Shown one piece after another: positions 25,727 through 34,526 of a stretch of 64,000 nt of DNA. The notes under the pieces are model-generated. The model was given only the letters and a program-made list of their open reading frames with translations, was not told the origin of the DNA and searched no databases. Each line of letters opens with the position of its first letter. Positions within the stretch are counted from its first letter, which is position 1. The stretch spans positions 62,001 through 126,000 of the forward strand of contig NZ_NOJY02000004.1 of NCBI RefSeq assembly GCF_002250835.2, read 5' to 3'. Position numbers and translations under genes: made by a program. This DNA comes from Romboutsia weinsteinii (GTDB lineage: Bacteria; Bacillota; Clostridia; Peptostreptococcales; Peptostreptococcaceae).

Positions 25727-26989
25727 ATGTTAATCAGAAATGCAAAATTAAGAGATAGAGACAACTTAGTAGACATATTAATAGAAGATGGAATAATAAC
25801 TAAAATAGAGACAAGTATAGAACAATATGATGAAGAAATCATAGATGCTAAAGGATTTTTAGTTGTTCCACCATTTATAGAACCACATGTTCACTTAGAT
25901 ACAACATTAACTGCTGGTGAGCCAAGATGGAATGAAAGTGGAACCTTATTTGAAGGAATTGCATGCTGGTCTGAAAGAAAAGAGTTTTTAACTATTGAAG
26001 ATGTAAAATCTAGAGCGAGAAAAGCTATAACTTGGCAGGTTGCTAATGGTATACAATTTATAAGAACTCATGTTGATACAACAGATCCAAATTTAACAGC
26101 TATAAAAGCTATGGTAGAATTAAGAGAAGAGTTAAAGGATTATGTAACTCTTCAAATAGTGGCATTCCCTCAGGAAGGAATATTATCATATCCAAATGGT
26201 TTAGAATTATTAGAAGAAGCTTTAAAACTTGGTGCGGATGTAATAGGTGCGATACCACATTTCGAATTCACAAGAGAATATGGTGTTGAATCTATAAATA
26301 AGATGTTTGAGTTAGCAAAAAAGTATGACGTGTTAATAGATGTACACTGTGATGAAATAGATGATGAACAATCGAGATTTGTAGAAGTACTTGCAACTCG
26401 TGCTTATGAAAATAATATGGGTGAAAAAGTAACAGCAAGTCATACAACAGCAATGCATTCGTATAATGGAGCTTATGCATATAAATTATTTAGGCTTTTA
26501 AAGATGAGTGGAATAAACTTTGTTGCAAATCCACTTGTAAATATACACCTTCAAGGTAGATTTGATACTTATCCAAAAAGAAGAGGTATAACAAGAGTTA
26601 AAGAGATGGTAGAATCAGAGATAAATGTATGTTTTGGACATGATGATATAATGGATCCTTGGAATCCGCTTGGAACTGGAAATATGTTACAAGTTCTTCA
26701 TATGGGACTTCATGTTTGCCAAATGATGGGGTATGGTCAAATAAATGAATCAATAGATCTAATAACAAATAATAGTGCAAGGACACTTAATATACAAGAC
26801 AAGTACGGAATAGAATTAGGAAAGCCTGGTAACTTAATAGTATTACCAGCAGAAAATGGATATGATGCTGTAAGAAGACAAGTCCCAGTTTATTATTCAA
26901 TTAGGGAAGGTAGAGTTATATCTCATACAAGCTTAAGTGAAACAACTGTAACTTTTGAAGAAGCTGAAAAAATAGATTTTCAAAAATAA
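25727..26989 (+). CDS. codA: Cytosine deaminase
   Basis: 420-residue amidohydrolase very close to E. coli CodA along its whole length. Metal ligands are His54 and His56 in EPHVHLDTT, with further ligands and catalytic residues in [24 protein letters not shown] and [10 protein letters not shown]. Converts cytosine to uracil and ammonia for pyrimidine salvage. AGGAGG at 25715-25720 fixes ATG 25727; the frame is open from 25706. Ends at a terminator. Confidence 0.95.
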   Translation: MLIRNAKLRDRDNLVDILIEDGIITKIETSIEQYDEEIIDAKGFLVVPPFIEPHVHLDTTLTAGEPRWNESGTLFEGIACWSERKEFLTIEDVKSRARKAITWQVANGIQFIRTHVDTTDPNLTAIKAMVELREELKDYVTLQIVAFPQEGILSYPNGLELLEEALKLGADVIGAIPHFEFTREYGVESINKMFELAKKYDVLIDVHCDEIDDEQSRFVEVLATRAYENNMGEKVTASHTTAMHSYNGAYAYKLFRLLKMSGINFVANPLVNIHLQGRFDTYPKRRGITRVKEMVESEINVCFGHDDIMDPWNPLGTGNMLQVLHMGLHVCQMMGYGQINESIDLITNNSARTLNIQDKYGIELGKPGNLIVLPAENGYDAVRRQVPVYYSIREGRVISHTSLSETTVTFEEAEKIDFQK

Positions 26990-26994
26990 TGAGT

Positions 26995-27022
26995 AAAGGG
27001 CATATCAATATATGCCCTTTTA
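26995..27022 (+). terminator. Terminator of codBA
   Basis: 11-bp perfect stem (26995-27005 with 27010-27020), 4-nt loop CAAT, short T-rich tail. Confidence 0.82.
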
Positions 27023-27050
27023 TATTATAAAAATAGTTCAATGTGTTTGA

Positions 27051-27419
27051 ATCGAGACTTGTCGGGTATATATATACTATCTTAAATATGGAATATATTT
27101 AGCAATGAGTAGACAAGCTGATAGAGAAGGATATCCAGAGGTTGCTGAAGCTTACCAAAGAATAGCATTTGAAGAAGCTGAGCATGCTGCTAAATTTGCT
27201 GAATTATTAGGTGAAGTAGTAGTAGCAGATACAAAAGCTAATTTACAAGCTAGAGTAGAAGCTGAGTACGGAGCAACTGAAGGAAAATTAAAAATAGCAA
27301 AAAAAGCTAAAGAATTAGGATTAGATGCAATACATGATACAGTTCATGAAATGTGTAAAGATGAAGCTAGACATGGTAAAGCATTCTTAGGTCTATTAGA
27401 AAGATATTTTGGAAAGTAA
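27051..27419 (+). pseudogene. 5'-truncated reverse-rubrerythrin remnant
   Basis: From about 27090 the frame encodes the C-terminal two-thirds of a clostridial rubrerythrin-like NADH peroxidase: [33 protein letters not shown] and [17 protein letters not shown], with two of the four helices' diiron ligands. Upstream the similarity stops: there is no rubredoxin domain and the first ferritin helix is cut, and an in-frame TGA is at 27048-27050. The first ATG (27105) has no ribosome site. The body of the frame is otherwise intact (104 codons from ATG), so the loss looks recent, or expression from an unusual start remains possible. Confidence 0.7.
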
Positions 27420-27445
27420 GCTTAATAAATTAATATAAATCCCTT

Positions 27446-27496
27446 TATACAAAACTAGAAAAGCTACCTATTGGGTAGCTTTTCTAGTTTTGTATA
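27446..27496 (+). terminator. Bidirectional terminator between rubrerythrin remnant and PIG-L gene
   Basis: 23-bp stem (27446-27468 with 27474-27496), loop TATTG; one of the longest perfect stems in the window. Serves the convergent minus-strand gene as well. Confidence 0.9.
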
Positions 27497-27497
27497 A

Positions 27498-28328
27498 TTA
27501 TAAGCCTGTAGTATGAAGAATTGCTGGTACTGATTTTTGATCTACTAAATTATCAAAAGATTTATGATCAGATTTATAACCAATACCTTCACGACCTAAA
27601 GATTCATCTATTAATTTATATTGATCACAAGAGTTTTTAACTTTCTCATATTCTTCTTTCGAATCAGCCTTGTAAACTATTTTTTTTCCCATGGTTATTT
27701 GATTTGCAAACTTAGGCTTAACAAAATATTTTGCATCCTTAATTTGACCTGAGTTATATAAACTTTGTATAACCGAACCATTTTTTATATGTTGTAGATG
27801 ATTATCAAGTTTATAAGTATGAGCTATATGAGTAACACTCTTAAATTTATGTTCAAATTCTAAAGCTACCTTTTCCATAAGACTAAAGTCAGTTGTATCA
27901 GATTTATTAATATCTGATAAAATAACTACATTTTCTTTTTTTACTCCCAATTTTTCAACTGAAGCTAAGAACTCTTTTTTTCTGTATTCTGTTTTTTCTT
28001 CTCTAGTTAAATCTTTATACTTTTCATTCTTTCTAAAAACTGATATACCAGATCCATTAGATACTTGAACAACAAATATATTATCTTGTCCTCTTTCTTT
28101 GATAGCTTCAACTATTGCACTTCCAGCCCATAAGACTTCATCATCTTGATGTTGAGGATAAAAGACCACATAGTCTTTAAATTGCATATTTAGATGATTG
28201 CTATAGCTACTAAAACCTGTAAGAGCTAGACCTGCACATAATACTATTGGTATAAATAATGATTTTTTTAATATGTTTTTATTTTTTAATTTAGATTTAT
28301 TATTTTTTAGAATTTCTTTAAACTTCAT
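27498..28328 (-). CDS. Membrane-anchored PIG-L family deacetylase
   Basis: 276 residues. One N-terminal transmembrane or signal-anchor helix at ~23-41 (SLFIPIVLCAGLALTGFSS) places the domain outside the cell. The zinc motif is YPQHQDDEVL (His60, Asp62, Asp63), a variant of the PHPDDE hallmark, and a later HIAHTYKLDNHLQH supplies the second His ligand. Family members remove N-acetyl groups from GlcNAc-containing glycans or small molecules. Substrate unknown; a cell-wall glycan is plausible given its location. Monocistronic. Confidence 0.78.
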   Translation of the reverse strand: MKFKEILKNNKSKLKNKNILKKSLFIPIVLCAGLALTGFSSYSNHLNMQFKDYVVFYPQHQDDEVLWAGSAIVEAIKERGQDNIFVVQVSNGSGISVFRKNEKYKDLTREEKTEYRKKEFLASVEKLGVKKENVVILSDINKSDTTDFSLMEKVALEFEHKFKSVTHIAHTYKLDNHLQHIKNGSVIQSLYNSGQIKDAKYFVKPKFANQITMGKKIVYKADSKEEYEKVKNSCDQYKLIDESLGREGIGYKSDHKSFDNLVDQKSVPAILHTTGL

Positions 28329-28643
28329 TTTACTGTCTCCCTCTTAATAAGTTTATAAATATATAATATCAAATGAAACTTACATAATTATTTCATAAAC
28401 ATTAAGAAAATATTACATTTTATAAATAATAGAGACAAAATATTACAAAATTTTAATATTAGGAAATTAATTATTTATATATTGCTTGTATATCATTGGA
28501 TATTAGCAACATAACATATCATTATATAATTTAAAAATAGAGATAATAAAGTAAAATATATAATACTTTAAGATTTAAGAAAATGATATAATATATTTGT
28601 TTATGTACTACATATTGACCTGCAAGTTTAGAAAGGAAAATAA
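28329..28643 (+). other. Divergent intergenic region, 315 bp
   Basis: Extremely AT-rich DNA between the start of the PIG-L gene and the methyltransferase gene; it must hold two divergent promoters. A TATAAT at 28587-28592 is a possible -10 for the methyltransferase gene but no good -35 accompanies it. No hairpin or open frame of note. Confidence 0.5.
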
Positions 28644-29255
28644 ATGAACGAACAATATTATGAAAAATTATTAAATATAAGAACATCTGGGGATCAAAAA
28701 TGGGATGAAAAAACTACTCATTATCATCCATACGAACCAACATTATATTCAGCACTAGAAGTTTTATTTAAAGAATATACGATAAATAGAGAAGATCATA
28801 TTGTGGATTTTGGTTGTGGCAAAGGGAGGCTGAATTTTTATATAAATTATTTTTATGAATCATACGTTACAGGTATAGAAATGAATAAAAAATTTTATGA
28901 TGAAGCCATTGAGAATAAATATAGTTATTTAAAGAAGAAGAAAAATAGTAGCGATAAAATTAATTTTATATGTTGCTTTGCACAAGATTATGAAATACAA
29001 GCGATAGATAATAAATTTTATTTCTTTAATCCATTTTCATTGCAGATATTTATAAAAATTGTAGAAAATATTTTAAAGTCTTTTGAAAATAATCCAAGGA
29101 AAATTGAAATAATATTATACTATCCATCAGAGGATTATATATATTATTTAGAATACTGTACATCCTTTATCCTAAAACATGATATTATACTAGGGGAATT
29201 ATATAAGCGAGATGATAGAGAGAGATTTGTGGTTTATGAGCTAGCATATTATTAA
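28644..29255 (+). CDS. Class I SAM-dependent methyltransferase
   Basis: 203 residues. Motif I is VDFGCGKGRLNFYI (from residue 54), followed by an acidic motif II in TGIEMNKKFYDEA; NPFSLQIFIKI stands at the motif IV position. The N-terminal HYHPYEPTLYSALEVLF block is typical of a small uncharacterised Firmicute methyltransferase family. Substrate unknown. GAAAGGAA ribosome site. The SNF2 helicase gene follows 97 bp later on the same strand, but no functional link is evident. Confidence 0.75.
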   Translation: MNEQYYEKLLNIRTSGDQKWDEKTTHYHPYEPTLYSALEVLFKEYTINREDHIVDFGCGKGRLNFYINYFYESYVTGIEMNKKFYDEAIENKYSYLKKKKNSSDKINFICCFAQDYEIQAIDNKFYFFNPFSLQIFIKIVENILKSFENNPRKIEIILYYPSEDYIYYLEYCTSFILKHDIILGELYKRDDRERFVVYELAYY

Positions 29256-29352
29256 ATATTTTTATATAATTACTGTAGAAATTATTTATGATAGTACAAG
29301 GCTTGACTATATAGGTTAAGGTTATAATAGATATGAAAGTAAGGTGATAATA

Positions 29353-31449
29353 TTGAATTTAATTATAATAGAAGATATTATAAAAAATAATACAGAGAAG
29401 TCAAGATTTAATAGTGGGTTCACATCGTACAAAAGAAATTTAGTTATTAATGATTACGCAAATATTGAAGGTGATGTTATTACTTTTTATGGAACTGTAA
29501 TAGATGAATATCATAGACAGAACTATACAAGTTTAATTATGATAAATCAAAAAACTAGAGCAATATTAAACATAAATTGTGATTGTAATGATTGCATATC
29601 AAAAAATAATAAGCCACAAATTTGTGCACACATAGTGGCGACAGCATTAAAAGGATTTGATGCTTTAAAGCATACCAATGATAATGAAGAAATATCTGAA
29701 GGAGTAACAATAATACCAGAGGTTACTTTAAATATAAGCCAGTCTAGAGGCGGATACCTAGGTCTGGACCTAGATATTTTTGGAGTAGATAAAATAGAAT
29801 ATAGAAGAATATTTAATTCATATAAAGAAAATAAAAAGCTTCATAGGTTATCAAATGGAAGCTATCTTGACTTGAAAGATGAACATTTGGTAAAAGCTTT
29901 CGATATAATAGATATCCTAGGTGTATTCAATGACTTTGAAAACATAAAAATCCCTAATAATAAAGCCATATTTTTAGATAGTTTAATACAAGAAGAAGAC
30001 TTAAATTTTGTAAATGGAAGTAAATATATAAAAAATATATCTAAAAAATACAAAACTATTCCTAAGGAAAAGTATATAGTACCATCTACATTAAATGCTA
30101 AGCTTAGAGATTATCAGATTGATGGATTTAACTATTTTAAAACATTAGCACATTTTGAATTTGGAGGTATTCTAGCTGATGAGATGGGTCTTGGTAAAAC
30201 AATACAAGCTATTACTTTTTTATTATCTCAAGAAAACAAAAAAAGTATAGTAATAACACCGACATCTCTAATACATAACTGGAAAAACGAATTTGATAAA
30301 TTTGCTCCAAGTTTAAATATAGGAATAGTACATGGTAACAAGAGAGATAGAGAAAATATTCTTATCAATGTAGAAAATTATGATGTAATACTAACGACAT
30401 ACTCTACATTTAGAAATGATTTAGAAAAATATGATAATAAAATATTTGACTATTGTTTTATTGATGAAGCACAAAATATTAAAAATCCAGATTCATCAAT
30501 AACAAAAACAATAAAAGAGATTAATGCAAAGATACGATTTGCTTTGACCGGAACACCTATTGAGAATAACTTATTAGAGCTTTGGTCTATATTTGATTTT
30601 GTAATGCCAGGCTATTTGTACAATCAAAATAAATTTAAAAGTATATTTATAAATAATGAAAAAAATATAAATAGCCTTAAGAGTTTGATTAAACCATTTA
30701 TGCTTAGAAGAACGAAAAAAGAAGTAATTGAAGAGCTACCAGATAAAATAGAACAAAAATATTACATTGAGTTGGTTAAGGATCATAGAATAGCTTACAA
30801 CAGCTATGTTAAGCTTATAAAGCAAAGAATAAAAGAAAATAGTCAAGATAATATGACTATTTTTTCATATTTAACAAAACTTAGGCAACTTACCTTAGCT
30901 CCAGAAATTATGGTTAAAAACTATAATGGAGATAATACAAAAATTGATGTATTATTGGAACTAATAAAAGATAATACTGACAAGAAGATACTAGTGTTTT
31001 CACAATTTACAAAGGTATTAAAGCTTATAGAAGATAATTTGATAAGAGAAGATATTTCGTACAGCTATTTAGATGGTAAAACTAGTGCTCCTAATAGAGT
31101 AAAGTTAGTAGAAGAGTTTAATACTTCCAATGAAAAGCAAGTATTTTTAATATCTTTAAAAGCAGGAGGAACAGGTTTAAACTTAACTAGTGCTAGTATG
31201 GTAGTACATTTTGATCCTTGGTGGAATCCTGCAGTTGAAGATCAAGCAAGTGATAGAGCTCATAGGATTGGGCAAAAAAATGCGGTCAATGTTATCAAGC
31301 TTGTTGCTAAAGACACAGTTGAAGGACGAGTTATAGAGTTACAAGAAAGTAAAAAAGATTTAATTGACGATATTATAGATGGAAATCTAGACAATAGTAG
31401 TGTACTTAAGGGGTTATCTAAAGATGATATTGTAGATTTGTTTATATAA
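29353..31449 (+). CDS. SNF2-family helicase with SWIM zinc finger (short form)
   Basis: 698 residues. A SWIM-like finger (NCDCNDC, then CAHIVA, ~75-95) is followed by a short linker and a segment homologous to the pre-helicase region of the larger paralogue at 55292-58453, then a SNF2 ATPase: DEMGLGKT (~276-283), DEAQNIK (~371), TGTPIENN, and in the second lobe KAGGTGLNL and DRAHRIGQ. About 350 residues present between SWIM and helicase in the paralogue are missing. Probably a DNA translocase; role unknown. AAGGTG at 29341-29346 points to TTG 29353 as start, as in the paralogue. Confidence 0.85.
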   Translation: MNLIIIEDIIKNNTEKSRFNSGFTSYKRNLVINDYANIEGDVITFYGTVIDEYHRQNYTSLIMINQKTRAILNINCDCNDCISKNNKPQICAHIVATALKGFDALKHTNDNEEISEGVTIIPEVTLNISQSRGGYLGLDLDIFGVDKIEYRRIFNSYKENKKLHRLSNGSYLDLKDEHLVKAFDIIDILGVFNDFENIKIPNNKAIFLDSLIQEEDLNFVNGSKYIKNISKKYKTIPKEKYIVPSTLNAKLRDYQIDGFNYFKTLAHFEFGGILADEMGLGKTIQAITFLLSQENKKSIVITPTSLIHNWKNEFDKFAPSLNIGIVHGNKRDRENILINVENYDVILTTYSTFRNDLEKYDNKIFDYCFIDEAQNIKNPDSSITKTIKEINAKIRFALTGTPIENNLLELWSIFDFVMPGYLYNQNKFKSIFINNEKNINSLKSLIKPFMLRRTKKEVIEELPDKIEQKYYIELVKDHRIAYNSYVKLIKQRIKENSQDNMTIFSYLTKLRQLTLAPEIMVKNYNGDNTKIDVLLELIKDNTDKKILVFSQFTKVLKLIEDNLIREDISYSYLDGKTSAPNRVKLVEEFNTSNEKQVFLISLKAGGTGLNLTSASMVVHFDPWWNPAVEDQASDRAHRIGQKNAVNVIKLVAKDTVEGRVIELQESKKDLIDDIIDGNLDNSSVLKGLSKDDIVDLFI

Positions 31450-31485
31450 AATACTATATAAAGTTTATTATGAAAAAAATATAAG

Positions 31486-31524
31486 AAAAGATGCATTAAG
31501 TAATAAGTGATGCATCTTTTTTTA
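31486..31524 (+). terminator. Terminator after the short SNF2 gene
   Basis: AAAAGATGCAT (from 31486) pairs with ATGCATCTTTT (to 31520), 13-nt loop, T-run follows. Confidence 0.82.
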
Positions 31525-31708
31525 TTAAAAAATAAAAAGATTATAGTTTAAAAATGATGAATATTTTTATACTCTACGACTCAAATTGATACCTATAAAT
31601 CTGAAATTTCAATGTTTTATACTATGTAAGTTATTGTATATATAATATTTATTTTTGATAAAAAATATATGATATGAAAATTAATAATTAAATAGATGGT
31701 AAAAAATA

Positions 31709-31736
31709 TTGAAAATATTTAAAAAATTGATATAAT
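31709..31736 (+). promoter_or_regulatory. Predicted promoter of the first gltS gene
   Basis: TTGAAA (31709-31714), 16-bp spacer, TATAAT (31731-31736). Same arrangement as before the second gltS. Confidence 0.7.
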
Positions 31737-31744
31737 TCTTATTA

Positions 31745-31760
31745 GGGAAAACGTTTTATA
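31745..31760 (+). promoter_or_regulatory. CcpA cre-like site, first gltS
   Basis: GGGAAAACGTTTTATA matches RRGAAAANGTTTTCWW at 15 of 16 positions and lies at about +2 to +17, where binding would block transcription. Confidence 0.6.
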
Positions 31761-31793
31761 AAAATAGTTAGTATTGTTAAGGGGGAAAATTGT

Positions 31794-33068
31794 ATGGGCT
31801 TTGAGTTATTAGATGGAAAAATGACATTAAATCTAGACTTAATAGCAACAGTGGCATTGGCAGTATTATTATTACTTTTAGGGAATTACCTTAGGAAAAA
31901 GAGCAAACTCTTAGATAAATTCTGTATACCAGGACCGGTAATTGGAGGACTTTTATTTGCTATAATAATGCTTTTATTAAAAACAAGTAATATATTAGAA
32001 TTATCTATGGATACAACCCTTCAAACACCGTTTATGATTGCATTTTTTACAACAATAGGATTAGGAGCAAGTTTTGGTTTAATAAAAAAAGGAGGCAAAC
32101 TATTAATAGTATATTGGCTTTTATGTGGTTTACTTTGTTTAGCACAGAGTACGATTGGTATTTTAGGAGCTAAATTTACTAATATAAACGAGCTTATGGG
32201 ATTAATGTGTGGATCTATATCAATGGAAGGTGGGCATGCTGGAGTAGCTTCATTCGGGTCAACTATAGAAAGTTTAGGTGTTGATGGAGCTTTAATTATA
32301 GGAATGGCAGCGGCAACATTTGGAGTATTATGTGGAGGTCTTGTTGGTGGACCTGTATCTAGATACTTAATAGAGAAATATAACTTAAAACCAAATGAAG
32401 AATATAATCAAGAACGCAAGAATAGTAACTTTCCTAATGAAATTTCATGTACAGCAACTGCGACAGTAGAAGAAATAACAGGAATAACGTTTAGCGAGAA
32501 CTTTAATTCAAATACAATGATGATTCAAATCGGAGTAATAGCAACATGTATGACTATAGGAAGTGTAGTTGGAAACTGGTTTACAAATACTACTGGAATT
32601 GCATTGCCTGGATATGTTGGAGCTATGTTTATAGCAGTAATATTTAGAAACTTAAATGATAAATTTAAATTTGTAGAACTAGATATGTATTCTATAGATA
32701 TAATAAGTGATGTATGCCTAGGTATATTTTTAACTATGGCTTTAATGACTATAAAATTATGGGAGTTATCTGGATTAGCAGGACCATTAATATTAATAGT
32801 AATAGCTCAGGTTGTATTTATAGTACTATACTGTGTCTTTATTGCATTTAGAATATTAGGTAAAGATTTTGATGCAGCAATATTAGTAGCTGGTATGCTA
32901 GGACATGGATTGGGGGCTACTCCAAATGCATTAGCAAATATTAATTCAGTTACATCAAAATATGGTAAATCTGAAAAAGCGATGCTAATAGTACCCTTAG
33001 TGGGCTCATTTTTGGTAGAACTAATAGGGATACCTACAGCAGTTACGTTTATAAATTTATTTAGTTAA
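31794..33068 (+). CDS. gltS: Sodium/glutamate symporter (GltS family), copy 1
   Basis: 424-residue ESS-family Na+:glutamate symporter with about 10-11 helices and two inverted repeats. Signatures: CIPGPVIGGLLFAI, SMEGGHAGVASFG (the conserved GGH re-entrant loop) and, in the second half, GMLGHGLGATPNALANINSV. Imports glutamate with Na+. Strong similarity to the next gene, sharing nearly identical N-terminal residues, shows a tandem duplication. Followed by its own weak terminator. Confidence 0.9.
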   Translation: MGFELLDGKMTLNLDLIATVALAVLLLLLGNYLRKKSKLLDKFCIPGPVIGGLLFAIIMLLLKTSNILELSMDTTLQTPFMIAFFTTIGLGASFGLIKKGGKLLIVYWLLCGLLCLAQSTIGILGAKFTNINELMGLMCGSISMEGGHAGVASFGSTIESLGVDGALIIGMAAATFGVLCGGLVGGPVSRYLIEKYNLKPNEEYNQERKNSNFPNEISCTATATVEEITGITFSENFNSNTMMIQIGVIATCMTIGSVVGNWFTNTTGIALPGYVGAMFIAVIFRNLNDKFKFVELDMYSIDIISDVCLGIFLTMALMTIKLWELSGLAGPLILIVIAQVVFIVLYCVFIAFRILGKDFDAAILVAGMLGHGLGATPNALANINSVTSKYGKSEKAMLIVPLVGSFLVELIGIPTAVTFINLFS

Positions 33069-33075
33069 ATATAAG

Positions 33076-33111
33076 AAGGTGTATTGATTGCTAATATAAT
33101 TGATACGCCTT
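33076..33111 (+). terminator. Hairpin between the gltS copies
   Basis: 14-bp stem with three G-U pairs (33076-33089 with 33098-33111), only a weak T-tail; probably a partial terminator. Confidence 0.6.
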
Positions 33112-33144
33112 TAATAATACAATACAAAAAAATTCATAAATATG

Positions 33145-33172
33145 TTGAAAATATTATAAAAATTGCTATAAT
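33145..33172 (+). promoter_or_regulatory. Predicted promoter of the second gltS gene
   Basis: TTGAAA (33145-33150), 16-bp spacer, TATAAT (33167-33172); the surrounding ~60 bp aligns with the first gltS promoter. Confidence 0.7.
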
Positions 33173-33179
33173 TCATGTT

Positions 33180-33195
33180 AGGAAAATGTTTTACA
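33180..33195 (+). promoter_or_regulatory. CcpA cre-like site, second gltS
   Basis: AGGAAAATGTTTTACA matches RRGAAAANGTTTTCWW at 14 of 16 positions, at the same offset from the promoter as in copy 1. Confidence 0.5.
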
Positions 33196-33227
33196 TATAA
33201 ATAAAACTTTTCACTAGGAGGATAAAA

Positions 33228-34490
33228 ATGAGCTTTGAGTTACTAGATGGAAAAATGACATTAAATCTAGACTTAATAGCAACTGTTGCATTAGCATTAT
33301 TATTACTACTATTAGGTAATTACTTAAGAAAGAAAATTAAGCTACTAGAAAAATTTTGCATACCAGGGCCAGTAATTGGCGGACTTTTATTTGCTATTAT
33401 AATGCTTTTATTAAAGACAAGCAATATATTAGAAATATCTATGGACACAACTCTTCAATCACCATTTATGATCGCATTCTTTACAACTGTTGGACTAGGT
33501 GCAAGTTTTGCACTAGTTAAGAAAGGTGGAAAATTACTAATTGTATATTGGGTATTATGTGGAGGACTTTCAATAGCACAATGTTTGATAGGAGCATTTG
33601 GAGCGAAAATAACAAATATAAATCCGCTTATTGGATTAATGTGTGGCGCAATATCTATGGAAGGTGGACATGCAGCAGCAGCTACCTTTGGAGCTACAAT
33701 AGAAGGGTTAGGAGTAAGTGGAGCTCTAACTATAGGAATGGCAGCAGCTACTTTTGGTGTAATGTGTGGAGGACTTGTAGGCGGTCCAGTAGCTAGATAC
33801 TTAATAGATAAAAATGGATTAAAGCCAAGCGAAAATACTAAAGAAATAAGAGAAACAATCAAAACTTCAGGGGTGTCTGCTGTATCTGTAGAAGAAGTTG
33901 CAGGTATAACTCTAAGCGATTCATTTAATTCAAATACAATGATAGTTCAAATTGCTATTATTGCATCTTGTATGACTATAGGTAGTATAGTTGGAACATG
34001 GTTTTCTAATGTGACAGGAGTTGTTCTTCCTGGATATGTTGGAGCAATGTTTGCAGCCGTAATATTTAGAAATATAAATGATAAACTTAATATTGTTAAT
34101 CTTGATTTATACTCTGTAGATATAATAAGCAATGTATGCTTGGGAATATTTTTAACTATGGCACTTATGACTATAAAACTATGGGAGTTGGCAGGATTAG
34201 CAGGTCCAATGATAATAATAGTAGCAACACAAGTTATATTTATTGTATTATATGGAATATTTGTTGCATTTAAATTATTAGGCAAAGATTTTGATGCAGC
34301 AATAATGGTTGCTGGTATGCTAGGTCATGGATTAGGGGCTACGCCTAATGCATTAGCAAATATAAATTCAGTCACATCTAGGTATGGCGACTCAGTAAAA
34401 GCTATGTTGATAGTACCTTTAGTAGGAGCCTTTTTAATAGACTTAGTAGCAATTCCTACTATTGTTACATTTATAAATATTTTTAGTTAG
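33228..34490 (+). CDS. gltS: Sodium/glutamate symporter (GltS family), copy 2
   Basis: 420 residues, homologous to copy 1 end to end; the first ~110 residues differ at only a few positions and divergence is highest in the central hydrophilic loop (~200-225). GGH loop SMEGGHAAAATFG and C-terminal GMLGHGLGATPNALANINSV are intact, so both should be functional. The ftcD gene follows after 36 bp without a terminator, so this copy is probably co-transcribed with ftcD, linking glutamate transport with glutamate/formimino metabolism. Confidence 0.9.
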   Translation: MSFELLDGKMTLNLDLIATVALALLLLLLGNYLRKKIKLLEKFCIPGPVIGGLLFAIIMLLLKTSNILEISMDTTLQSPFMIAFFTTVGLGASFALVKKGGKLLIVYWVLCGGLSIAQCLIGAFGAKITNINPLIGLMCGAISMEGGHAAAATFGATIEGLGVSGALTIGMAAATFGVMCGGLVGGPVARYLIDKNGLKPSENTKEIRETIKTSGVSAVSVEEVAGITLSDSFNSNTMIVQIAIIASCMTIGSIVGTWFSNVTGVVLPGYVGAMFAAVIFRNINDKLNIVNLDLYSVDIISNVCLGIFLTMALMTIKLWELAGLAGPMIIIVATQVIFIVLYGIFVAFKLLGKDFDAAIMVAGMLGHGLGATPNALANINSVTSRYGDSVKAMLIVPLVGAFLIDLVAIPTIVTFINIFS

Positions 34491-34526
34491 TTACAAACTA
34501 TAATTTAAATCAGGGGGAGAAATAAA

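Noticed and set aside
27498-31449. PIG-L deacetylase, methyltransferase and SNF2 helicase as a defence or modification island
   Set aside because: Opposite strands, separate terminators, no nuclease, toxin or integrase; the SNF2 gene has a paralogue in an ordinary context elsewhere in the window.
33455-33862. Antisense open frames inside gltS copy 2
   Set aside because: Antisense shadow of a conserved transporter gene.
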